Of a stretch of 64,000 nt of DNA, positions 25,903 through 34,262 are shown one piece after another. A model generated the notes under the pieces. It searched no databases. It had not been told where the DNA came from and was given only the letters and a program-made list of their open reading frames with translations. The DNA comes from Thiodiazotropha sp040506705. Its GTDB lineage: Bacteria > Pseudomonadota > Gammaproteobacteria > Chromatiales > Chromatiaceae. The stretch is taken from the NCBI GenBank assembly GCA_040506705.1, contig JBEVWG010000058.1, positions 38,072 through 102,071 on the forward strand, given 5' to 3'. Numbering within the stretch: position 1 is the stretch's first letter; each line of letters opens with the position of its first letter. Made by a program: the position numbers and the translations under genes.

Positions 25903-26150
25903 ATTGAACCTAAAAAAATCAGTTGACCGCTCCATTCTAATAGCAGGTTCCTGATTTTGTAGAAAATAGCTTCGATGCACATGGTCACCTGTTGGGTGAA
26001 TCACGCTACAGCATGAATTGCACGCTTGTGGCGGCGCATGGCGGCGTTGCAACTCCTTGGAATAGCGGGCTATTCCGCGTCGTTGCGCCTTGCCCTGCAC
26101 CACCACAAACGCACACTTCACGCTGCCCAACTGATCTTTTTAGGTTGAAT
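25903..26150. repeat. MITE-like 248-bp element with 23-bp terminal inverted repeats
   Basis: The left end (25903-25925) and the right end (26128-26150, read in reverse) match at 21 of 23 positions: both read ATTsAACCTAAAAArATCAG and then TTG. The interior is GC-richer and carries the perfect 18-bp hairpin GGAATAGCGGGCTATTCC (26059-26076), enclosed by GCAAC/GTTGC arms. It has no transposase. An apparent minus-strand frame inside is not a convincing gene. Target-site duplications are not obvious. Confidence 0.75.
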
Positions 26151-26262
26151 CAAAATTGATGATTCTTCTTGTATCAGTTTGGCTTCTCTGTTCTATTTGC
26201 CACTCCGGCCAATGTGGCTGGAAATGTTTCTTTTGGGATATTTTTAGAAGGTGTTTTAAGTC

Positions 26263-26652
26263 ATGCATTCCGTAACAACGCCCTATGAAAAAATAGGTGG
26301 TGAAAAAGCCGTGCGTGAACTGGTAGATCGATTCTATGACATTATGGATGAGCAGGAGGATCTCACTACATTGCGTGAACTGCATGCTAAAAGTCTTAGA
26401 ATGTCGAGGGAGAAACTGTTTCTTTTCCTGTCAGGCTGGCTCGGTGGGCCTAATCTCTATGTTCAGAAATATGGCCACCCCAGGCTTAGGGCAAGGCATC
26501 TGCCTTTTAGTATTGGTATAGTGGAGAGGGATCAATGGCTCAACTGCATGAAATCAGCCATGGCGCAGATGGGGCTGGATGAGAAGTTCCAAAAGGAGTT
26601 GTTCCAGGCATTTTCAAACACTGCAGACTTTATGCGGAATCGTTCTGAATAG
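26263..26652 (+). CDS. Group II truncated haemoglobin
   Basis: A 129-residue 2/2 globin binding haem and O2/NO. It starts TPYEKIGGEKAVRELVDRFY. LSGWLGGPNLYVQKYGHPRLRARHLPF (near residues 56-82) contains the proximal-side His region and the YxxxxGHPxLRxRHxPF signature of the TrHbII class. The Trp of GIVERDQWLNCM near residue 93 is the G8 Trp. It stands alone, just after the MITE-like element. A nitric oxide or oxygen-chemistry role is likely. Confidence 0.9.
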   Translation: MHSVTTPYEKIGGEKAVRELVDRFYDIMDEQEDLTTLRELHAKSLRMSREKLFLFLSGWLGGPNLYVQKYGHPRLRARHLPFSIGIVERDQWLNCMKSAMAQMGLDEKFQKELFQAFSNTADFMRNRSE

Positions 26653-26717
26653 AGTCGTATGTAGTGATAATTTGAATCTCAGTGTCAAATATTAATAGCA
26701 GGATCTTTAAATCCTAA

Positions 26718-27140
26718 TCAATTAATCCAGACACCTTTTTGAGAGTACCATGCTTTATCGATACGCCAAGTGACCCTGTCTATGTCATCACGACTGAGCA
26801 CTAACTTACGAACCTTGCCTTGAATGGCTCCCAGACGCTTTTGCGCCGCAATCATTTCCGGATCCTGCTCACTTTTCTGACTGAGGCCTGGATTGATCAT
26901 TGCCAGAAATTTTACCGCAGGTACAGCGTTGGTTCTTGGCGTGGATATAATGGCAGTAGTGCCTCGGATCTCAAATGCTTTGAAGCGATAGGGATAGGCG
27001 GAAAGTTCAGCATCCTTTTCCAGCATAGAATCAATCTCACTTAAACGAAAATCGAGCGTAGATACCCATGCAAGTAGTCCTAATGCTACTACACTGCCAA
27101 GAATACCGGCATAGATTTTTGTACCTCTATCTAGACTCAT
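26718..27140 (-). CDS. Hypothetical single-pass membrane protein
   Basis: A 140-residue protein not recognised as a named family. ATG at 27140 is chosen because AGGAGTG precedes it. A single membrane helix lies near residues 10-27 (YAGILGSVVALGLLAWVS), followed by a periplasmic-side domain. That domain contains YPYRFKAFEIRGTTAIIST and ends TWRIDKAWYSQKGVWIN. Relatives appear common in sulfur-oxidising gammaproteobacteria, but that is an impression, not a search result. Confidence 0.6.
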   Translation of the reverse strand: MSLDRGTKIYAGILGSVVALGLLAWVSTLDFRLSEIDSMLEKDAELSAYPYRFKAFEIRGTTAIISTPRTNAVPAVKFLAMINPGLSQKSEQDPEMIAAQKRLGAIQGKVRKLVLSRDDIDRVTWRIDKAWYSQKGVWIN

Positions 27141-27249
27141 TGTGCCACTCCTGAAAGTGACAGAATACGAAGGGTAAAAAGGAGTATCAATGATAATCCT
27201 CATACAAATCTGAGCATTTTCAGTGGTTAACAGATATTAGTGTTAACAG

Positions 27250-27470
27250 GCCCTAACAGGTGGTCTGCAGGTATGGTTTATCTGCAATCTTGGTCAGTGT
27301 GGCTATAGATGCTGGCGGGTTGGCCCGAAGGGAGCCCCACTACGGGGCCAATGCTGCATTGCACTTCTTGAAAAGGGCATGCCATTCCCCGCGAAGTGCG
27401 CCTTGCCTTGGCCCTGTAGCGGGGATACCGAACTTACCGCGCGGCCCACTAGGGTAATTTCGTATATACA
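27250..27470. repeat. GC-rich dyad-containing element
   Basis: A GC-rich island in an AT-richer 666-bp intergenic region (27141-27806). It contains GCACTTC/GAAGTGC arms around 27360-27405 and the shared tail GTGCGCCTTGCC. A similar TTGCAmyTC...GCGCCTTG core recurs in the element at 25903-26150 and more weakly at 28969-29090. A plus-strand reading frame (27260-27457) is probably spurious. The rest of the gap shows no gene. Confidence 0.45.
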
Positions 27471-27806
27471 CTCTACTGGATTTTGCGTAGAAATAGGTTG
27501 TGTCCGCGATAAAGTCGGCAGGTTAGTAAGTGTGACAACTTAATATATCGGGTTCAGGGTTTAAAAGTGATTTCTGATTGAGGCTGGTATGCCGCCAAGG
27601 ATAGGCAAAATGGCATCACCAGCATCATCATAATTTCACAGAAACCCCTCAATGATTTGTAATGAGGACGCAGTAACCAGGCCAATCAGTTACATAAACT
27701 AGGCAGAGGAGGGTAGGGTGACTGCTCGATCCCTTGCTATGGGCCATAATGCTACGGCTGGACCCGGTATATTAAGTTTTCATGCTATACATCAGCGTTC
27801 CACTGT

Positions 27807-28724
27807 TTACAGTGCATAGTCTCCGCCGTAAGCCTCTTCACCCTCAACAACGGGAAGCGTCAAGCGATTCCCCCAGTGTGACCAGCCTCCATTATAGAGC
27901 CTGATATCTTTGTAGCCGAGATATTTCAGCTGCAAGTAGGCAAGGCTCATACGAAAGCCATCATGACAATATATATAAATGGTCTTATCTTTTGCTATCT
28001 CATTGTAAAGATCTGAAAGCTCTGATTCAGAACGCCATTTCTGTGCACTGGTTCCATCCAGGCTTACAATATTAATTGCTCCAGGGATGTGACCAGCTGA
28101 TATGGAGTGTTTGACTTCCTTTCCTGTATACATGGCATGGGGTCGGGCATCGAGTAATATAATATTCGGATCCCGTCGGGAGACAACGTCGTCGTAAACA
28201 TCAGTCCATTCTACAAACATCTCAGGGTTTGCAGGTTTTAGGGTCACTTTGCCTGGTTTTGGTTGAGGCGTGGCGTCAGTGGTCATCTCTTCGAACGCGC
28301 TCCACTCTACTGTTCCGCCGTTAAGAATCTTTATCTGTTGTGTTTTAAAGCCATAAAGCTCCAATAGATAGTAGATACGTGTAGTCAGAGCAGTGTTAGA
28401 GTCATCGTATAAAACCAATGTTGAGTCATTGTTGACACCCCATTCACGAAGTTTTGACTGGAATTGTTCACGTGATGGAAATCGCATTAAAGGATAACCC
28501 TGATTATCTCCCAAGTCCTTAAAGCGTTGTACTTGTATTGCCCCGGGTATATGGCCAATAGTGTAGTAGCGATGGGGATGATAGCGCACTTCGAGTATGA
28601 CCAGATTATCATCATCAATGTGTTCAGATAACCAGTCGGATTCGACAAGGAAATCTGCTTCAGCCAGACAGTTGGTGGTAATAAGGTAGAGTATTATGAG
28701 CAGTATAGTTTTTTTCATATTCAA
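27807..28724 (-). CDS. Exported two-domain rhodanese (sulfurtransferase)
   Basis: A 305-residue sulfurtransferase with a signal peptide (ILLIILYLITTNCLAEA), hence periplasmic. Two rhodanese domains are visible. The N-terminal inactive one (residues about 25-145) has VILEVRYHPHRYYTIGHIPGA. The C-terminal one (about 170-290) has ILLDARPHAMYTG, GHIPGAINI, and the active-site loop YCHDGFRMS, where Cys accepts sulfane sulfur. The loop CHDGFR is closer to thiosulfate than to mercaptopyruvate types. Periplasmic sulfur transfer would fit a sulfur-oxidising host. Confidence 0.88.
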   Translation of the reverse strand: MNMKKTILLIILYLITTNCLAEADFLVESDWLSEHIDDDNLVILEVRYHPHRYYTIGHIPGAIQVQRFKDLGDNQGYPLMRFPSREQFQSKLREWGVNNDSTLVLYDDSNTALTTRIYYLLELYGFKTQQIKILNGGTVEWSAFEEMTTDATPQPKPGKVTLKPANPEMFVEWTDVYDDVVSRRDPNIILLDARPHAMYTGKEVKHSISAGHIPGAINIVSLDGTSAQKWRSESELSDLYNEIAKDKTIYIYCHDGFRMSLAYLQLKYLGYKDIRLYNGGWSHWGNRLTLPVVEGEEAYGGDYAL

Positions 28725-28968
28725 ATATGGCTTTAATAAAGTTTGTTGTATATTTTGGATTTAGATCGAAAATTGAATCCATAGTATAGACATAACCTAT
28801 GGAAATTAAACTTATCAGAAAGGATTTGTGGTTTAAGAGAGGGTAAAAACCTGAATTGGGTGGTCTATACCCTGAAATATGTCTCCAGTTCTTAGGGCGT
28901 CCAGGTAATAGTGAGGGGGCTTGGATAGCTGAGCGCTACCGAATTTATAGCATGGCCCAATGGTTGAT

Positions 28969-29062
28969 GTGCAACGCAGTGAATAGAGTGCATACCCAGC
29001 AGATGCATACTTTAGGTCGCGCCCGACGGGGCTTTACGACCCGTTCAGACTCTGCGTTGCAC
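28969..29062. repeat. Long inverted repeat, intergenic
   Basis: GTGCAACGCAG (28969-28979) pairs perfectly with CTGCGTTGCAC (29052-29062), enclosing 72 bases that include tandem TGCATAC words. It lies in the 418-bp gap between the rhodanese and SPOR-protein genes. No coding signal is credible here. It may belong to the same loose repeat family as 27250-27470. Confidence 0.55.
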
Positions 29063-29096
29063 TTTTTCGACAGGCAATAAGCGCGCCTTGAATCTA

Positions 29097-29147
29097 AACG
29101 GGGTGTAAAGCCAGAGGGCACAAGCAGTTATTAGAGGTGCCCTTAAT
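29097..29147. repeat. GGGCAC hairpin repeat, copy 1
   Basis: GGGCAC...GGTGCCC stem (29116-29142) with a 14-base interior, flanked by GTAAAGCCAGA and TTAA. It is nearly identical over about 46 bp to copy 2 at 58350-58397 and shares the hairpin with copy 3 at 63031-63064. It sits exactly at the 3' end of the SPOR-protein gene, so it could help terminate that transcript. Confidence 0.75.
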
Positions 29148-30684
29148 TTGCTATATAGGATTGAACCTGTTGCATTGAGTGAACTGTTGGCATTTTACGC
29201 TCGACATATCTTGGAAGAGCACTCAGATTACGATCAGCTTCCTCACGGGAAGAGTAGTTACCATATACCAATGCGTATTGTCGGCTCTGGTTAACGGTGA
29301 CCGGAAGATACGCCAGTTCGTCCTGTAATTGATTATGATAACGCCCAGCTATTTTATAGAGCTGCTTTTTTTCTTTCACAGTGGTCAAGTGGATCGTATA
29401 GTTTTTGGCAGGTTGCTGTGATAGCCATTGATCACTGTGAATCACATTTCCTTTACCAAATGTTGTGTTGGGGCGTATGTTGCTGACCCTGCCATCCAAG
29501 CTTTCGACCTGATCTTCTATTTGTGTCAACTGCTTGTTGAGGGTTGTGATCTCTTTCTGAATAATCTTATCTGTTTGTAAGCTTTTACTACCAAGCTCTA
29601 CCATTTGCTCCTGACTATCGGCGATCTGTTGTGCGTTGTTGCTAACTCCACTTTGTAATTGCAGATTTTGTTGCTCTTCTGCTCTCCAGTTTGCATTGTC
29701 GTAGAGAAAAAAACCTAATATTCCTATGAGTAGTAATGCGGTGGCTATACCCAAGGTGCGATAGTGTTTCTTTTCCACCATAATCAGGCTGAAGAGCGCC
29801 CTGTCGGTGTGCTCAGAGCGGTCTTGTAGATCAGTGATCAAACCACTGTGTTCTTCAGTTTTATTTCTCAACTCTTCGATTGCTGAGGATAGTTCGGAAG
29901 TGCGTTTGTTCAGCGTGGTTGTAGAGCGGGAGAGTTCGCGACTTTTTTTTGTCAATTCATCAGCGGTTACGTCAATATTCGCAACGCGTTTTTCCAAGGC
30001 CTGGTCGACTGCCTGCATCTTAATTAAACGAGCCTGGCTGGATTTGATCTCCTCTTCAGCCCTTACAAGATCACTACCGATCTTATCGGTCTTGTTGTCC
30101 AGAGTCTCATCCCGTTGCTGACTATCTGCAGCCAAGGCGTTTATCTCTGTTAATAACTGGCTCTCCAGTTCTCTTAATACTTTTGCATTATCTTTTATGC
30201 TTTTATTTAAGACTCTAGTTGTCTGTCTTGATTTTTCAGAGAGTTCCTCGGTGCGTTCAATCAGGGTTTGCACGTCACTATTCAGGGAGCCCATTTCAGA
30301 CTCTGTTTTATCTGTTACCTCAACCAACTGCTTTGAAACTGTTTTGATCTCTTTGCTGATCAGAGATGATTTTTTTACCAGAGATTGATATGCCTGGTCT
30401 AAATCACCAAGTTGTTGGTAGGCTTCAGATACCCGACTCGTGAGGTCACTCTCTTTTTCGCTGAGATCCTGCAGTTTTGTTTTTACACCCTTGTTGGCTT
30501 CTCTTAAATCTGTTTTGAGATCATCGAGATCTGCATCGATCAGACCGATTTTTCGGTTAAGTTCAGTAGGTAAGGCTGTCGATGAACTAGCAGATTCAAA
30601 ATTAACCAGGTTTTTTTTGTCGCTGGAAATTGTTACCTCATCCGGGTGATTGGATCGACTCTTTGCTTGTTTGGAATTGGACAT
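29143..30684 (-). CDS. Coiled-coil membrane protein with C-terminal SPOR-like domain
   Basis: A 513-residue protein. ATG at 30684 is chosen for the GAGGGG site upstream. Residues about 30-290 are heptad-rich coiled coil (LDDLKTDLREANKGVKTKLQ and similar), followed by one membrane helix near residue 308 (GIATALLLIGILGFFLYD). A second coiled coil follows, and the C-terminal SPOR-like region (about 430-510) contains YTIHLTTVKEKKQLYKIA and YALVYGNYSSREEA. SPOR domains bind denuded septal peptidoglycan. The long cytoplasmic coil suggests a scaffold that reaches from the cytoplasm to the cell wall. Confidence 0.75.
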   Translation of the reverse strand: MSNSKQAKSRSNHPDEVTISSDKKNLVNFESASSSTALPTELNRKIGLIDADLDDLKTDLREANKGVKTKLQDLSEKESDLTSRVSEAYQQLGDLDQAYQSLVKKSSLISKEIKTVSKQLVEVTDKTESEMGSLNSDVQTLIERTEELSEKSRQTTRVLNKSIKDNAKVLRELESQLLTEINALAADSQQRDETLDNKTDKIGSDLVRAEEEIKSSQARLIKMQAVDQALEKRVANIDVTADELTKKSRELSRSTTTLNKRTSELSSAIEELRNKTEEHSGLITDLQDRSEHTDRALFSLIMVEKKHYRTLGIATALLLIGILGFFLYDNANWRAEEQQNLQLQSGVSNNAQQIADSQEQMVELGSKSLQTDKIIQKEITTLNKQLTQIEDQVESLDGRVSNIRPNTTFGKGNVIHSDQWLSQQPAKNYTIHLTTVKEKKQLYKIAGRYHNQLQDELAYLPVTVNQSRQYALVYGNYSSREEADRNLSALPRYVERKMPTVHSMQQVQSYIAN

Positions 30685-30915
30685 GATAAAACCCCTCACT
30701 ACTCTCTTGCGCCCAGGAACTGTCGTAGCGCAAATTATTATAAGAATAAGAATCCCCAGAGGCGTAAATTAGCAAATAGTAATATACAAATATAATTGTG
30801 TTTATTTGAGGCTTTTACACAGGTCTATAAAAGTAACAATAAGGTGCTGTTTTTATGGGAATAATAATTTATTGAGGGGCAGTGTTCTTTTGTGAAAGTG
30901 TGACATTCAGCTACT

Positions 30916-31101
30916 TCATTTTATCAAGTGATTGCGAGGCTTGTGGTTTTCCTTGGTCTTATCGAAGCCTGGGTACTGATCTATGCGCCAGCGTTGCTCC
31001 TGGTGATCACCAGGATCGACGAATCTGAGCTTGGACCAGAAGGCCAATGCGGTGATCAGGATCAATATTAAAATAACACTAACAGTTTTGGGTGTGATCA
31101 T
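30916..31101 (-). CDS. Small single-pass membrane protein (hypothetical)
   Basis: A 61-residue protein with an N-terminal hydrophobic helix (TVSVILILILITALAFW) and a polar tail rich in charged residues (DPGDHQEQRWRIDQYPGFD). It has no clear ribosome-binding site and no family was recognised. The amino-acid composition looks protein-like, so it is kept at low confidence. Confidence 0.42.
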   Translation of the reverse strand: MITPKTVSVILILILITALAFWSKLRFVDPGDHQEQRWRIDQYPGFDKTKENHKPRNHLIK

Positions 31102-31184
31102 ATGGCGTAGTATATATAGAGGCTATGAATATTTCAGGATATAACCTGTGGGTAGACACTAGTTTGGCATTCAGCTGATACTTA

Positions 31185-33326
31185 ATGAAAAGAATGATTT
31201 ACCTGTATACCATCTTGCCTCAAATGAATTCGTTTTGTCGATTTCCAAAACCTGCTTTTTTTAAAGGTTGCTTGAAGCAGTTTAAATCCAATGCCCGAAT
31301 GTTACTGTCGGTATGTTTTCTATTGATAACCCTGAGCGCAGCAGCAGTAACTGAGATTACTCTGACTACCGATAAGATATCTTCAGATGACTGGTCAGCG
31401 AAAGGGATCAGATTATCCATGAATCCAACAGCGCAGGGGCTTGAACTGAAACTCAATATCACTAGATTTGAGCATGAATCTTTGTCTGCAGTCTTAGGTG
31501 GTATTGAATTTCACTGCCCTCAGTTACAGGATGATATAGATGCCTATCATTGCGGTCAGGGGCGTCTACTGATCGCAGATTCTCCCTACGGTCCCCTGCG
31601 CGGGGTGGTCAGACTAAGCTACTATGACGCGGAAAACTTTTCACTCAGTATAGAAGATCTTAGAGTCGCAGAAGGTGTGCTGAGTCTATCGTTAGAAATG
31701 GACTCTGGGGCATGGCAGTTAAAAATGGATGCAAAACAACTGGCCCTGAAAACAGTAAGAGAATATCTTGATCTCGATATTCCACCGAAAGATTGGCAAT
31801 TGACAGGCGAGTTATCCCTTATGGCTGAGCTGTCAGGTTCTGATCAGGGTCTTCAACGCATTGACATGACAGCTGATATTGCACACCTCAATTATGCAGA
31901 TCAAGAGGGGCTGCAGGTTGCTGAAGATGGCACTGGTGACTTTGATGTGTCTGCCAGGCAAAAGGAGGGGGTGTGGTTCGGTACGGTCACAGCTAATATG
32001 AAAAGTGGCCAGTTTTACTCCGACCCCTACTACCTGGATCTTAATCCAACACCACTTCATCTAAAGCTCAATGGTGAATGGTCGCCAGAAAAAAATTTAG
32101 TTCTTCTAGAGCACGCCCGGTTAGATCTGCCACCTGCACTTGAAGTTGAAGGAGAGGCCTTGATTGACCTGTCCGGGTTTGTATTGAAACAGGCCAAGCT
32201 AAGAGCTGAAACTGCCCGACTAGATACACTATACGAAACACTCCTACAATCGATTCTGATCGGCACTATGGTGGATGAGCTGACTGTGTCTGGTGAGGTG
32301 CAGGCTGAAATCGAGTTGACAGATGGAAAACTGGATCAGCTTCAGGCAATCCTGAAATCTGTTAGCCTCGATGACAAGCGAGGTCTTTTCGCAATGCATG
32401 GATTGTCTGGATCGTTGTCCTGGTCAAATCATGGTGAAGTGGAGGCCAGTCAAATAGAGATACATAGGGGCCATATCTATCAAATACCCTATGCGTCAAT
32501 TTCTGTTCATGCGCAAGCACAAGAGAGTGGGGTTGTGCTTCTCAAGCCAATCGATATACCACTTTTGGGTGGATATATTCATATCGCACAGTTCGAGAGC
32601 CAAAACTTACTCGCTGCCGCACCAGTTTGGGAGACCAGTGCCAAGGTAGACAACCTATCCTTGCAGGAACTCGCCACGGCTTTTGAATGGCCTGTTATGT
32701 CTGGAGAACTCAATGGTGAGCTTCCTTCCATGCGCTACCAGGATCAAACATTGAATCTCGATGGTGCTTTGCTGATTGATATTTTCGGTGGTCGTATCAG
32801 GGTGGATCAGCTGGTGGTCAAGCAACCGCTGGGAAGAGTTCCAGAGATGTTTGCTGCTGCTGAATTAAATAATCTGGATCTTGAGCAGATCACCCAAACA
32901 TTCTCATTTGGACATATTGAGGGTGGATTGGATGGCTGGGTCAGAGGGCTTCATCTACTTAACTGGGAACCAGTTGCGTTTGATGCACTTTTTCACTCTC
33001 CGGAAGATGATGATCTGCCTCATCGAATCAGTCAGCGGGCTGTGGACAACCTCACCTCGATCGGTAATGGTATGGGAAGTGGATTGCAGAATACCTTTTT
33101 AGGGATATTTAAGGAGTTTCGCTACAATCGTATACAACTGAGTGCGAAGTTAGAGGGAGCCTTGGCCGAGCTGGATGGTATAGATCATCCGGATGGAGGC
33201 TATTATCTGGTAAAGGGTGCTGGCCTGCCTAGAATTGATGTCATTGCGCGCAATCGTCGTGTAGCCTGGAAGAGTCTGGTGGAACGCCTGAAAAATATAC
33301 GTGTCGAAGGCATGGAAGTACGTTGA
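31185..33326 (+). CDS. YdbH-like AsmA-type intermembrane lipid-bridge protein
   Basis: A 713-residue protein with an N-terminal membrane anchor or signal (MLLSVCFLLITLSAAAV, residues about 39-55) and a long beta-rich body typical of YdbH/AsmA-like proteins. The C-terminal half has the conserved GELPSMRYQDQTLNLDGALL, GGRIRVDQL, LDGWVRGL and a terminal NRIQLSAKLEG...YYLVKGAGLPRIDV...W motif. E. coli YdbH spans the periplasm with partner YnbE to move phospholipid. The exact start is uncertain: ATG 31185 gives a long pre-sequence. The DUF1318 lipoprotein gene follows 88 bp downstream. Confidence 0.78.
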   Translation: MKRMIYLYTILPQMNSFCRFPKPAFFKGCLKQFKSNARMLLSVCFLLITLSAAAVTEITLTTDKISSDDWSAKGIRLSMNPTAQGLELKLNITRFEHESLSAVLGGIEFHCPQLQDDIDAYHCGQGRLLIADSPYGPLRGVVRLSYYDAENFSLSIEDLRVAEGVLSLSLEMDSGAWQLKMDAKQLALKTVREYLDLDIPPKDWQLTGELSLMAELSGSDQGLQRIDMTADIAHLNYADQEGLQVAEDGTGDFDVSARQKEGVWFGTVTANMKSGQFYSDPYYLDLNPTPLHLKLNGEWSPEKNLVLLEHARLDLPPALEVEGEALIDLSGFVLKQAKLRAETARLDTLYETLLQSILIGTMVDELTVSGEVQAEIELTDGKLDQLQAILKSVSLDDKRGLFAMHGLSGSLSWSNHGEVEASQIEIHRGHIYQIPYASISVHAQAQESGVVLLKPIDIPLLGGYIHIAQFESQNLLAAAPVWETSAKVDNLSLQELATAFEWPVMSGELNGELPSMRYQDQTLNLDGALLIDIFGGRIRVDQLVVKQPLGRVPEMFAAAELNNLDLEQITQTFSFGHIEGGLDGWVRGLHLLNWEPVAFDALFHSPEDDDLPHRISQRAVDNLTSIGNGMGSGLQNTFLGIFKEFRYNRIQLSAKLEGALAELDGIDHPDGGYYLVKGAGLPRIDVIARNRRVAWKSLVERLKNIRVEGMEVR

Positions 33327-33414
33327 GTATATTGCAATGCTACATCCAGTATTGCCTTTAAAACAGTTAAATTGGTTTGCATAGTAACAAAGCAAAAGAT
33401 GAGGATAACCTTTC

Positions 33415-34062
33415 ATGATTAAGGAATCTGGTATGTTGAAATCTTTTCTGGGATATTCATTGATGGTGTTGACACTGGCAGCTTGTGTGACCATCAATAT
33501 ATATTTTCCTGCTGCCGCAGCAGAAGACGCTGCGAGAACAATTGTGAGGGATGTTCTTGGTGAAGAGGCTGCACCACCTGAGAACCAAACGCCTCCTGCA
33601 GAGACTCAAGAGGGGGATGATCAATCCTCTCACGACTCAACTTTAAATAAGTTTTCGTACGTTGCTGAGGCTGTGTTGAATTTTGTAGTGCCTGTAGCCA
33701 GGGCGGAACAACCTAATATAGATATTTCCTCACCATCCATTCGCAAATTACGCGCTGCTATGTCAGACAGGCAGTCTAACTTGACCTCCTACTACCGTTC
33801 TGGCGCACTGGGGTTTACCAATAGTGGCTTGGTATCTGTGCGCGAATTGAAAAAAATACCCTTGCGCGATAGAAACAAGGTAAAGAAGTTGGTTGTTGAT
33901 GAGAACGGGGATCGTAAAGCGCTCTATGCTGAGATTGCCAGGGCGAATGGTCACCCTGAATGGGAGAAGAGTATTCGAGATATATTTGCCCGGGTCTGGG
34001 TTGAAGAGGCACCGAAAGGCTATTGGTATCAGAACAGTAAGGGTAGTTGGGTGAACAAGTAA
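33415..34062 (+). CDS. DUF1318 (YdbL-like) lipoprotein
   Basis: A 215-residue predicted lipoprotein: the signal ends in a lipobox (LTLAACVT, Cys near residue 24), followed by TINIYFPAAAAEDAARTIVRDV. A Pro/Gln/Asp-rich linker separates this from the DUF1318 core near the C-terminus. The core has IRKLRAAMSDRQ and VKKLVVDENGDRKALYAEIARAN, ending KGYWYQNSKGSWVNK. E. coli places ydbL after ydbH and ynbE; here lipoprotein and DUF1318 parts occur in one protein. Start 33415 has GAGGATAA upstream; 33433 with AAGGA is an alternative. Confidence 0.78.
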   Translation: MIKESGMLKSFLGYSLMVLTLAACVTINIYFPAAAAEDAARTIVRDVLGEEAAPPENQTPPAETQEGDDQSSHDSTLNKFSYVAEAVLNFVVPVARAEQPNIDISSPSIRKLRAAMSDRQSNLTSYYRSGALGFTNSGLVSVRELKKIPLRDRNKVKKLVVDENGDRKALYAEIARANGHPEWEKSIRDIFARVWVEEAPKGYWYQNSKGSWVNK

Positions 34063-34159
34063 ATATTACAGTAGTGTGAGTCAAGCACTATTGGCCTCTC
34101 AGGCTCTGGGGCGTGGGGGATATAGTGAATACTGAATTAATCTAGGGCAGGCAGCTTAT

Positions 34160-34240
34160 ATCTCTTTTCCTGCAGAGTTCGTTATCAAAACTTGTGAGGG
34201 GGCTGCAGCGGCACTTTGGCGCTTTGCTGCAGGCCTGCAC
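34160..34240 (+). repeat. GTTATCAAAAC/GCTGCAGGC repeat, copy 1
   Basis: The segment runs from CTGCAGA through GTTATCAAAACyTG and GCAGCGGCAyTTTkG to GCTGCAGGC. It matches 51303-51380 in the same orientation with small indels. Internal CTGCAG/GCAGC repeats could form a hairpin. It occupies the space between the convergent DUF1318 and sugar-dehydrogenase genes. Confidence 0.6.
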
Positions 34241-34262
34241 ACCGTGGTTGAATGCGACATAC

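Noticed and set aside
25891..26130. 79-codon minus-strand frame in the MITE-like element
   Set aside because: It spans the terminal repeat and hairpin of the element; composition follows the repeat, so it is not a credible gene.
27260..27457. 65-codon plus-strand frame in a GC-rich intergenic element
   Set aside because: No start signal, and the sequence is explained by the dyad-rich repeat.
28856..29080. 74-codon plus-strand frame
   Set aside because: It overlaps the 28969-29062 inverted repeat and lacks protein-like features.
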